Assembly: GCA_009731375.1 (NCBI GenBank)
Contig: BJOX01000365.1
Coordinates: 499,987 to 563,986, forward strand
DNA length: 64,000 nucleotides
Source: Paulinella micropora
Lineage: Eukaryota > Cercozoa > Imbricatea > Euglyphida
Direction: 5' to 3'
The notes under the pieces are model-generated. The model ran no database searches and was not told where the DNA came from. It worked only from the letters and a program-made list of their open reading frames with translations. Positions 54,710-64,000 of the stretch are shown here, piece after piece. The number at the start of each line of letters is the position of its first letter. The stretch's first letter is position 1. The position numbers and the translations under genes were made by a program.

Positions 54710-57154
54710 TTATTCATCGTCGTCGTCCTGTGTGCTAAATCGCCATTCTTGGTCTCCGTAAATAGTTCGCCATGTGTTCTGGCATTCTTCCAGAGAGGGT
54801 AATTGTATAAATCTTGGTCTCCTTCCGCCTATGGTTTTCTTTGTTTCCCTTGCATCGGGGATCAGTTTTTTCATTTGCATCCAGAAACTAGTTCGTGAGG
54901 TATGGGGATCGTTAATATTTGATTTGTATATGTCATACATTACTTCTTTTGAAACTTCTTCGCCAAATTGTATTTCTGGCATTCCGCTTGAAATATGGCC
55001 ATCGTTTAAACAATCCAAACACCACTTTCTTATTTTAGATAATGTTTTTGCTTTTTGTTATCGTAGTCCGCCTGTTAATATCGTCTCGCGATCATTAAAA
55101 GTGCTAAGGTCTCGTTCGGCAAGAAACTTCGCCAGTCGCTGTCGGTCAATTGCACGAATATCCGCAATCACTTTTCTTTTTTCGTTTTCTTTCATTAGTG
55201 CCAATTCGTCCGATACTTCCAATACCAGCCATCGTTGCTCCGTCGTTCCTGCGGGGACAACCCATTCTTCGTTAGAAGCAAGCACCAAGAAGAAGATATT
55301 TTCTAATGTGAGATTTGGTAAATATTTTTGTTTGAGAGTGAGTGTATTTTCGGATACCATTTTCTTAATAGTGCCCGCTCGTTCCTTATCACCACCCCAC
55401 ACCATTTCGTCCATATATACGACTATAGCCCGTGCTAGTTGTGCATTGAAGTCTCCCAACACTTCTTTCACATCGGAGGGCTGAAAGTAATATTCGCCAC
55501 CAATAATATCTTTGAATATTTCAAGGATAATCCCCTTACCTGCTCGTTCTGTGCTGGTTAGCACCAAAGATAAATGTAATTTCTCCCACGGCTTTTGGTA
55601 AATGTGTGCAAACATATCCAAAACCTTTTTATAGACATTTTGGTCTCCACCGCACCATCTGTTTAAAATATGTTGAAAGAATGGCTCGTTTTTCTCTTCT
55701 TCTGGAGTAAATGATTTTACATCGTGCAATGTGTCGGCGGGGACGGCAAATCCTTTGAATAAGTTGTAAAACCCTTTTTTATTGTCATCAAAGTATGCCT
55801 TGGGGTCAAAGATAATATCATTTACCTCTCGTCGTTTCGGGTGAGTATTCCACATTTTGTATAAATCAACAACATTCAATGTGGCGGGGTTTTTGCCTAG
55901 TGCTATCCAGTCTTCCTTTGAAAGATTAGTCTTTATTCTTTTGTTTTTGAAGAAGGCCTCCATCGCCGTTTCTGTTTTATAACGAAACACCATTTTATCC
56001 CTAGCATCAATGTATTCTTCAATTATGGTTGGCTTTGCCAAGTTAGCAAAACAATATGATTTGTTCATCCATGCCAAAGCGGTTTCTAGAAAATCTTTGA
56101 ATTTTTCAATCGTCTTACACTCACTGCCAAGTCGCCGTAAGTCATCAATAGTGTTGATATCGTGAGCAATTGCGGGAGTAAATTCATGAATTCGCACACC
56201 TTTACCTTCACAACCCGTATCATGGCAGTAGAAATAAAGCCCGTCTCGTTTCCACACAACATAGCAGTTGTCGCTTTGGTTCTCCTCGCCATTTATGATA
56301 CATTTTCTCACTCCTTTCGTTTTTAAAACAAACATTCGTTGCTTTTGCTCTTTTATATCCACATTAGCCACTTTGCTGAGTATGATTTGTTCAACTTCGG
56401 CAATAGTTATGTGCTGGTATCGTCGCAGAGAAGTGTATTCGGGCAGTTTAACACTATAATATGAGGTTTCGTCGGGTCGCATGATTAAGTAATCATCAAT
56501 TTCAACATTTTGCAATAGTTTCAATGTATTGGTTTTTGGTGTATAAGAGTATGGAAGCAACACACGACTGCTCCCGTCTTTGTGAGAGTAAATAGTGCGA
56601 AATGCTCGGTTCTTGTTATACACGGAGATATCCAGAATGGTTCGCAGTTCAATTTTTTTATCCTGTCGTTCAAAGGTAAAGCAGAGGTCAGTGTAATTTT
56701 TTTCAATAATGGTTTCAACGAATTTCCAAAATTCTTTTTGTGTGTCGCAGTTGGCAAATACGAAGCCGTTGTCATATGAAAAGTGGCACGACATCTTATC
56801 ACCCTTGCAAGCATCCAAGTATTTGGCCTTTTTCGGGTTGTATTTCATACCAAGTAGTTGAAATACATTTTCCATTAAATCGTTCCATCGTTCATACATC
56901 TTCTCTCGCGAGATACTCAAGTTATCGCCGTCCAAATCGGCAAACATTCGCTGTGGCTTACCATCCATCAACACTTCGTAAAATTGTTTTTGTTCTTCGG
57001 GGGTTTTTTCAATCAATTCAATAAAGTCTTCTTGGTTTGGTAAAGTAGTAAATTGTTTGTTGCCCCATTTGATAAGGATTTCGGCCGTTTTGCCCTCCAG
57101 TGCTTCTTCCTGTTTCCAGTGCCAGTTGCCATTGTCCAACATAGGGGCGGTCAT
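54710..57154 (-). CDS. AEP primase - SF3 helicase (D5-like), split by an in-frame TAA
   Basis: The first 698 codons hold an archaeo-eukaryotic primase: 'FADLDGD' (Asp73/Asp75), 'SCH' (His124) and 'LDISVYNKNRAFR' (Asp175, Arg183/Arg186). A Cys/His zinc-like patch follows ('YFYCHDTGCEG'), then the SF3 helicase: Walker A 'TERAGKG' (about 535-541), Walker B 'VVYMDE' (578-583) and 'LASNEE' (about 625-630). The TAA at 55058-55060 ends this ORF, but the same frame continues for about 115 codons to 54710 with 'RPRFIQLPSLEECQNTW', typical of D5 C-termini. It would prime and unwind the viral genome. The stop may be a nonsense mutation, a sequencing error or readthrough. Confidence 0.85.
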
Positions 57155-57263
57155 TGTATATCAGTGGTCAGATTTTTTTATAGAAAAATAATTAAATTGT
57201 TCTATATATCTATACCCATATGTTATCTTATCCTTAGAAGAAATTAAAATATTCTATATATAC

Positions 57264-57809
57264 TCACCGCAACCAAAAGGGAGTGTTGTTTCGTATTTTA
57301 TTGTAGCAGTCGCATGGTTCATATCCTCTGTAAGCATTACAAAAGGTGCATTGGTAAAAGGCCTTTCGCATACATGTCGTGTGGTAGTATTTGTCCTTGT
57401 TCGGGTATCGTGCTATTATATTTTTTGAAATCGCCCTTTTACTTTCGCAGTGGCTACAAAATTTAACATTGGGGTCGTTAAGTCTAACTAGCAACGACAA
57501 CTCTTCATTCATTTTACGATTATTAAACCTCTTGACACAATGAGAGCCAACAATCATCTCAGCACCACTCGTCCTGTGCTTGATTATGAAGTTCTTTGTA
57601 ATTATGTGTCCGCAACAACAATAACTCTCCGTGCCACCTTTCAACATACGTGCCACCTGCCAGTGATTAGTGTCCCATCGGCCGTCGGGGGCAACAAAAC
57701 GGACAGCATTGATTAAATTTAAAAAATAATTTCCCTCCGTGTAATCAATGTGCAATTGTAAATCTTCGTGTGCCCAGTATGGGCGTGTCATCAGCAGTCT
57801 AGTGTCCAT
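57264..57809 (-). CDS. Zinc-binding protein of unknown function
   Basis: 181 residues with at least three Cys/His clusters: 'CCCGH', 'GSHCVKRF', 'CSHCES' and a C-terminal 'CTFCNAYRGYEPCDC'. The 'C.CG..I..xFI...(~12)..GS.C..RF' layout recurs in uncharacterised proteins of large DNA viruses as I recall. Nucleic-acid binding is likely. It lies upstream of the primase-helicase on the same strand. Confidence 0.6.
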   Translation of the reverse strand: MDTRLLMTRPYWAHEDLQLHIDYTEGNYFLNLINAVRFVAPDGRWDTNHWQVARMLKGGTESYCCCGHIITKNFIIKHRTSGAEMIVGSHCVKRFNNRKMNEELSLLVRLNDPNVKFCSHCESKRAISKNIIARYPNKDKYYHTTCMRKAFYQCTFCNAYRGYEPCDCYNKIRNNTPFWLR

Positions 57810-57846
57810 AGTATATCTACCATGATATACTTATATATAAAATAAT

Positions 57847-58077
57847 TTATATATTTACCGCCAGACTATCCCGCAATCGCCTCAAACTTATCAATTCTTC
57901 CTTTTGTTTTTCGTATCGCTCCTTCCGCTGTGCCTTAATTTTTTCCTTATTTTTGTGGTAGTAAGCCTTGGCATTTGCTCGGTTCTTATCGGGGTGTGCC
58001 TTCAAGTAAGCACTCGCCCTTTCCCTCCTTATTAATACCCGTTCGTCGGGCGTGTTATATTTCTTTTGTCTCGGCAT
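57847..58077 (-). CDS. Small basic repeat protein
   Basis: 76 residues with 'YLKAHPDKNRANAKAYYHKNKEKIKAQRKERYEKQ'-type composition, closely similar in style to the 118-aa TIR protein (shared HPDK and YYxxNKxKI units). Possibly a paralogue. Nearest gene inside the right TIR. A TATATATAA sequence precedes its ATG. Confidence 0.6.
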   Translation of the reverse strand: MPRQKKYNTPDERVLIRRERASAYLKAHPDKNRANAKAYYHKNKEKIKAQRKERYEKQKEELISLRRLRDSLAVNI

Positions 58078-58215
58078 GTTATATATATAATTATATTGTT
58101 TTAATTATTTAAATCAAAATTGTTTAATCATTGGATTTCCACTGGATTTCCATCACCACACATTGGATAAAGGCCGTCCGTCTGCGAGAGAGAGCAGAGG
58201 GAGATTTATTAAAAT

Positions 58216-58461
58216 TCATCTTCCTGCTTCTATCCGCCCTTTGGCCTTGGGAGCCGAAAACCTATTATATATACTATCTATATTAATATAGAGGGATAAG
58301 ATTTTTTTTATTTTTCTTATATAAGGTTGGACACCATGTCCAAGTAAAAAAAGTATTAATAGTAAGAATAATAATATATAAAATCCTTTAAAAAACATAA
58401 TAAAAAGTGTCCGAGGTCTTAAAACTGAAGTCGGACATGGCCAACGTGGGGGATTGGACAC
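58216..58461 (-). CDS. Small putative membrane ORF in the right TIR
   Basis: Copy of 35636-35881 with two substitutions, one of them (S/N) in the tail. Same doubts about being a real gene. Confidence 0.3.
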   Translation of the reverse strand: MSNPPRWPCPTSVLRPRTLFIMFFKGFYILLFLLLILFLLGHGVQPYIRKIKKILSLYINIDSIYNRFSAPKAKGRIEAGR

Positions 58462-58581
58462 TATGTAGGAAGCGGTATTTAATAAAAACTCTCTCTCCCG
58501 TGCTCATATACACAAGAGATTAAACATAAGGGAAGTATAGATTTTATATATAAGGGTAAGGGGATTATATGTATATAACCA

Positions 58582-58938
58582 ATGGAAGAATTGAAATTCT
58601 TAATGAATGCACCCGATACAAAACAGCAACGATACCAAGAAAGACATAGAGCGAAACATCCAGAGAGAGTAAAGGAAAGCAGAAAAAAGTATAGAGAAAA
58701 TCATCCCGATAAAATAAAGGAAATCCAAAAGAGATATGTGGAGAAGAATAGAGCCAAAATAAATGCATACAACAGGGAATACTACAAGAGAAACAAAGCC
58801 AAAGTACAGCAAATGAAACAGAGATACAGAGACGACAACAAAGACAAGATAAAAGAATACAATAAAGAGTATCACAAAAAGAAACAAAATGAAAGCACTA
58901 ATCCTGACATTGAATTTTTAAAGACACTTGATTTCTAA
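58582..58938 (+). CDS. Basic repeat protein in the right TIR
   Basis: Residue-for-residue identical to the left copy (35159-35515). Being in the TIR doubles its dosage and places it about 65 bp from the terminal palindrome. Identity at protein level argues that it is maintained or that the TIRs are homogenised. Confidence 0.75.
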   Translation: MEELKFLMNAPDTKQQRYQERHRAKHPERVKESRKKYRENHPDKIKEIQKRYVEKNRAKINAYNREYYKRNKAKVQQMKQRYRDDNKDKIKEYNKEYHKKKQNESTNPDIEFLKTLDF

Positions 58939-58946
58939 CTTAATAA

Positions 58947-58996
58947 CCCCCCAACCCCCCGTTTCAACTTCGTTGAAACCCGCCCCCCTTCCCCCC
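58947..58996 (-). promoter_or_regulatory. G-rich block with perfect 8-bp hairpin (right TIR)
   Basis: Inverted copy of the left block, with C runs on the plus strand around GTTTCAAC-TTC-GTTGAAAC. It lies between the 118-aa ORF end (58938) and the palindrome (59004). Confidence 0.6.
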
Positions 58997-59003
58997 TATG
59001 ACC

Positions 59004-59401
59004 ATTTATGTATATATGGCTGTCTATCCGCAAAGTATAAAACAAGCCTTAAAAAAGTAGAAAACCAACATTAGACATATAGAAAAAGTGTCCAACCCTT
59101 GTAAAAACCGACGAAGATTTTCCAAAAATCAACCAACTAAGCACATTTAGAAAGAATTAAGACATATTAAGCACATGGTCCATATAAACTTTGTTTATAT
59201 ATATTTTTATGTAGTAAAAATATGGACTATGTGCTTAATATGTCTGAATTCTTTCTAAATGTGCTTAGTTGGTTGATTTTTGGAAAACCTTCGTCGGTTT
59301 TTACAAGGGTTGGACACTTTTTCTATATGTCTAATGTTGGTTTTCTACTTTTTTAAGGCTTGTTTTATACTTTGCGGATAGACAGCCATTTATACATAAA
59401 T
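59004..59401. repeat. Right terminal palindrome with T-shaped centre
   Basis: Inverse counterpart of the left palindrome: arms 59004-59184 and 59221-59401, with the same 36-bp centre in reverse complement. The arms differ at about four positions, two of them private to this end (an A for G in 'GAAGATTTTCC', a G for A in 'CATGGTCC'). Confidence 0.93.
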
Positions 59402-60162
59402 GACCATATATACATACATACATACATACATACATACATACATACATACATGAGTGCATACATGCATGCATACATACATACATACATACATACATACATA
59501 CATACAGACAGGCAGACATACATACATACGCATATACATACATACATACATACATACATACATACATACATACATACATACATACTTGCATGCATGCATG
59601 CATACATACATATACATACATACATACATACAGAAATACATACACATACATACATACAGAGATACATAGATACATAGATACATAGATACATAGATACATA
59701 GATACATAGATACATAGATACATAGATACATACATACATACATACAGACATACAGACATACAGACATACAGAATCTGATATATAGACATACAGACATGCA
59801 TACATACATAAATACATACATACATACACAGACGACAGACAGACAGATACACAGACAGACAGACAGAAAGAAGTGTATTCATTGAGAAGAGAAAGAAAAT
59901 AAAAATAAAAAAGGAAAGCAAGCCAGAAAGCACGGTAAGTCGAGGGAAGAAATGACATTGAATTGAGAATGAGGAAACGTGGGAGAAAGAAGAAAGAAAG
60001 AAAGAAGGAAGGAGGGAGAAGGAGGAAAGAAAACTAGGTAGACGGGAGAAGATTGATGAAAGGAAATCGAAGGAAGAAAGGAAGGGAGAGAGAGAGAGAG
60101 GGACAGAGAGAGAGAGCGAGTGTGTGTGTGTGTGAGAGAGAGAGAGAGACTCTGAGAAAAGA

Positions 60163-60200
<38 letters not shown>

Positions 60201-60220
60201 CAGAGAGCGAGTGAGTGAGT

Positions 60221-60300
<80 letters not shown>

Positions 60301-60336
60301 GAGAGAGAGAGAGTGTGTGTGTGTGTGAGAGAGAGG

Positions 60337-60397
<61 letters not shown>

Positions 60398-60400
60398 TCT
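59402..60400. repeat. ATAC microsatellite (right flank) grading into AGAC, GAAA and GA repeats
   Basis: ATAC units with GATA variants run to about 59830, then ACAG and a purine-rich stretch, then long GA arrays (60080-60400). Non-coding; the long ORFs are repeat artefacts. Confidence 0.9.
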
Positions 60401-60659
60401 AAACATAAATATTAATATTAATAATATTGATACTAGTTATATATAATACCGAGCCGCTAAATACAAATTTAATATTTTCCTTTAATACGCTCGACTGAAT
60501 AACTAGGTTTCCACCTTAGATAAAGATATAACTTACTAGCTATACTTTTCACGTGGACGTTCCCTGAGCCCAATTGTAAAATTGTTCTCTCAATAAAAGC
60601 GAACAAGAAGAAGAAGAGAGAGAGAGAGGTAGATAGATAGATAGATAGATAGATAGATG

Positions 60660-60694
<35 letters not shown>

Positions 60695-61680
60695 GTAGGT
60701 AGATAGGTAGGTAGATAGGTAGGTAGATAGATAGGTAGGTAGGNNNNNNNNNNGGTCACTTGAAAAAATAACTTCATTAAATCAAAGGCAAAGGGGGGGA
60801 GTTTTTCTCTGAACAGCAGTGCAGACAATTTTTTCCAAAGTCACAGGGGATTCTACATTTTCGTTCGCCCTTGCCAACATTTTCGTTCGGACCGTTTCGT
60901 GTACCGTTTCGCGCCTGGCCAGGAAATTGGGTCAGGTGCCACTTGACTAGTTCGGACACCCTTTGCCACTTTTTTCCACGGCCGGATTTTATAGGTCACG
61001 CGTTTTCCCGGATTCCGAAACTCAGATACGGGAGAAAACGCCACTGGAAAATCCGCAAAAGATTATCGGCAGAGAATTTACTGTCAGCAGACAGACACTT
61101 TGTAAAGACGGTGAGAGTCTCTGCAAGGACAGTTCTTTCAAGCAGTGGTAGTATCAAGGACGCAAGTGTAAGTGTAGCAGTTTGCACAAGCGGGCGTTGC
61201 TTGTTTGTGCGGTGTAACTACCACTTGCAACGACCTCCGCACTTAACAAAATGTTTGTAGGCCGAAACCTAGAAAAAATCATTGTACTTGCTCGGACCGC
61301 GAAGATAAATGAACGGCGCAGCGTCTCTGGTGCAACTGAAACAGGTTCAACCATCAATACGTGTTATTGGACGCGGTTGTGGCACTTGAAAACTTGTTCA
61401 TCACTGTACACTTCGATTTCTCATCCACGCACAATATGTGAGAATTGTTCTGTGTCGATTTGTTTTCTTTCTTTTTCTCCATTACTTTCAGCACAAACGG
61501 CTAAAAAGTTCAACTAAAACAAAAGAAAAAGAAACAGTGACAAAAGTAGTTGAGAATACATTCGAAGCTTAATGCGCCTGGCAGGCTGTTCAGTCGTTCA
61601 GCCAAGGGCAGACCAGCCCAGCCCAGCTTAAGTCCTACCTCTCAGCCTGGCTAGATGACGGCGCATTCTCCCGCTTGGTC
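60401..61680. other. Mostly unique sequence with a short GATA array and gap
   Basis: A GATA/GGTA array (60628-60743) ends in a 10-N gap (60744-60753). The rest (60754-61680) is balanced unique sequence with short ORFs on both strands and repeated 'TTTTCGTTCG' near 60860-60890. No supported gene; it could be an untranslated or promoter part of a host gene. Confidence 0.4.
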
Positions 61681-62423
<743 letters not shown>

Positions 62424-63505
62424 ATCACTTACTCTACGGAATGAACCAAGGCCACTTGAGGTGTCACTGACCCTCCCTTGGGCTTGGTTTTTTGAAATGG
62501 GTGCCATCTGTCGACAGACAGAGAATTAGGGGATGGTGTGGGTGTGCTGGGCCCGTGGTGGGGTGCCTTATGTGTGCCTAGCCATACGCCTATAAGTCAC
62601 ATGCCGAAATAGCGACGGGAAGCACAATCCTGTTCCCTCAGGGTGCCCTTTCTCGCTTGTTGAGCCCGGAATAAAACCCACAGTGCTCTGTCGGTTTATA
62701 CTAGACTGTCGAACAGTCTCGAAACTCCATCTGCTTACTGGGTCCTCTGTAATGGAGGTGGGAGCTCGTTCTGCAAGGGGCGCTTATGGAACGAGCCCTG
62801 GCCCCGCCTGGTACTAGGGAGCTTTGGTATCGCCTGTATCAGTCCCTTCCGTGCAAACATCACGGCTTAGCTGGGCATCGGGTTAATACTTTACCCACAG
62901 ACTTCCTTGGTTGACGGAATCAGAAGCCCCTTTTTTCTGACATTAGTCGATATCTCATCAGTTGATCTCATCACTTACTTCACGGAGTGAACCAAGGCCA
63001 CTTGAGGTGTCACTGACCCTCCCTTGGGCTCGGTTTTTTTGAAATGGGTGCCATCTGTCGACAGACAGAGAATTAGGGGATGGTGTGGGTGTGCTGGGCC
63101 CGTGGTGGGGTGCCTTATGTGTGCCTAGCCATACGCCTATAAGTCACATGCCGAAATAGCGACGGGAAGCACAATCCTGTTCCCTCAGGGTGCCCTTTCT
63201 CGCTTGTTGAGCCCGGAATAAAACCCACAGTGCTCTGTCGGTTTATACTAGACTGTCGAACAGTCTCGAAACTCCATCTGCTTACTGGGTCCTCTGTAAT
63301 GGAGGTGGGAGCTCGTTCTGCAAGGGGCGCTTATGGAACGAGCCCTGGCCCCGCCTGGTACTAGGGAGATTTGGTATCGCCTGTATCAGTCCCTTCCGTG
63401 CAAACATCACGGCTTAGCTGGGCATTGGGTTAATACTTTATTCACAGACTTCCTTGGTTGACGGAATCAGAAGCTCCTTTTTTCTGACATTAGTCGATAT
63501 CTCAT
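62424..63505 (+). repeat. Tandem duplication of a 546-bp unique unit
   Basis: Unit 1 (62424-62969) and unit 2 (62970-63505) are almost identical with scattered substitutions, e.g. 'GGGAGCTTTGG' versus 'GGGAGATTTGG'. Each is GC-balanced with no ORF and contains short inverted motifs such as 'GACTGTCGAACAGTC'. Could be a satellite unit or a structured RNA gene duplicated in tandem. Confidence 0.85.
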
Positions 63506-63552
63506 CTAGCTATCTATCTATCTATCTGTCTGTCTGTCTATCTATCTGTCTA

Positions 63553-63629
<77 letters not shown>

Positions 63630-63671
63630 GTATCTATCTATCTATCCACCTATCCATCCATCCATCTATCC

Positions 63672-63722
<51 letters not shown>

Positions 63723-63752
63723 CATCCATCCATCTATCTATCTATCTATCTA

Positions 63753-63787
<35 letters not shown>

Positions 63788-63916
63788 CATCTATCTATCT
63801 ATCTTTTACCTGTCTCTTTCTCTGTCTCTGTCTCTGTTTGTGTCTGTCTGTCTGTCTGTCTGTGTCTCTCTCTCTCTATCTATATCTCTCTCTCTCTCTT
63901 TCTTTCTTTCTGCCTT

Positions 63917-63983
<67 letters not shown>

Positions 63984-64000
63984 TCGCTCTCTCTCCCTAC
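63506..64000. repeat. CTAT/CTGT microsatellite and CT array to the window end
   Basis: CTAT with CTGT and CCAT variants to about 63805, then TGTC and CT repeats and a short CG run (63972-63983). Non-coding. Confidence 0.92.

Larger units (their letters stand above)
34696..59401. mobile_element. Integrated polinton-like virus (PLV) provirus, about 24.7 kb
   Basis: Bounded by TIRs of about 1,270 bp and flanked on both sides by the same ATAC array. It carries the PLV module set: double-jelly-roll major capsid, penton-type minor capsid, A32-like ATPase, primase-SF3 helicase and tyrosine recombinase. There is no protein-primed DNA polymerase B, retroviral-type integrase or adenain-like protease, which separates it from classic Polintons/Mavericks; many PLVs also lack these. 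A clean target-site duplication cannot be defined because the target is repetitive. Confidence 0.92.
58132..59401 (-). repeat. Right terminal inverted repeat (TIR) of the PLV
   Basis: Inverted copy of 34696-35965. Differences I could see include one in the 118-aa ORF flank, three around the 81-codon ORF and two in the palindrome inner arm. Near identity implies recent insertion or ongoing homogenisation. Confidence 0.95.

Noticed and set aside
54710-57154. Alternative genetic code explaining the in-frame TAA, TAG and TGA codons
   Set aside because: Genes of the provirus end at TAA, TAG and TGA with non-coding sequence after them, and the interrupted frames carry different stops in unrelated elements, so decay, readthrough or errors are simpler.
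34696-59401. Classic Polinton/Maverick or a true virophage
   Set aside because: No DNA polymerase B, retroviral-type integrase or adenain-like protease was found, and the capsid motifs look more like PLVs than virophages; a profile search could change this.
59331-60446. Long Ser/Leu/Tyr/Cys ORFs to the right of the provirus
   Set aside because: They read through ATAC and GA microsatellites and include the palindrome by chance.

Overview
The window is nuclear DNA of a unicellular eukaryote, probably an alga or other protist; the species cannot be named from the sequence. The eukaryotic signs are long microsatellites, two or three families of broken retrotransposons, a 63-nt spliceosomal-type intron with a TACTAAT branch site, and an F-box/LRR gene remnant. 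Nine runs of N interrupt the assembly. Most adjoin homopolymers or short tandem repeats, and several frameshifts lie at homopolymers, so some breaks may be sequencing or assembly errors.

Layout. 1-5148 (minus) is a Ty3/gypsy-type retroelement: gag, protease and reverse transcriptase lie in one frame separated by a TGA and a TAG. 5.1-10.9 kb is mostly TAC/GTA, pentanucleotide and poly-T microsatellite with one small unique ORF. 10.9-20.7 kb holds gene remnants (a coiled-coil gene, a cysteine-rich degenerate ORF, a frameshifted multi-part gene, an F-box/LRR pseudogene). 20.7-24 kb is a homopurine tract and ATAC/GTAT repeats. 24.3-27.46 kb is a spliced gag-like gene and a broken DIRS-type RT/RNase H. 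27.47-32.5 kb is a decayed Ty1/copia element with only its 3' LTR.

The main object is 34696-59401: a complete-looking 24.7-kb polinton-like virus (PLV) provirus sitting inside an ATAC microsatellite. It has about 1,270-bp terminal inverted repeats (TIRs). It encodes a tyrosine recombinase, double-jelly-roll major capsid protein, minor capsid/penton protein, FtsK/HerA (A32-type) packaging ATPase, AEP primase-SF3 helicase, a very large fibre with an S74 self-processing chaperone, a large protein with a parvovirus-type phospholipase A2 motif, and about fifteen small proteins. Structural genes run mostly on the minus strand; integration and accessory genes lie at the left.

The outermost 398 bp of each TIR is a near-perfect palindrome with 181-bp arms. 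Its 36-bp centre contains two further small hairpins, so one strand can fold into a T shape, like a parvovirus terminus or joined hairpin telomeres. A G-rich block with a perfect hairpin lies next to each palindrome. Together with an unusual tyrosine recombinase this suggests a hairpin or telomere-resolution mode of genome-end maintenance that should be tested. One in-frame TAA in the primase-helicase and one homopolymer frameshift in the fibre may mean the provirus is decaying.

59.4-64 kb returns to ATAC, GA and GATA/CTAT microsatellites, with a duplicated 80-bp sequence and a tandemly duplicated 546-bp unique unit.
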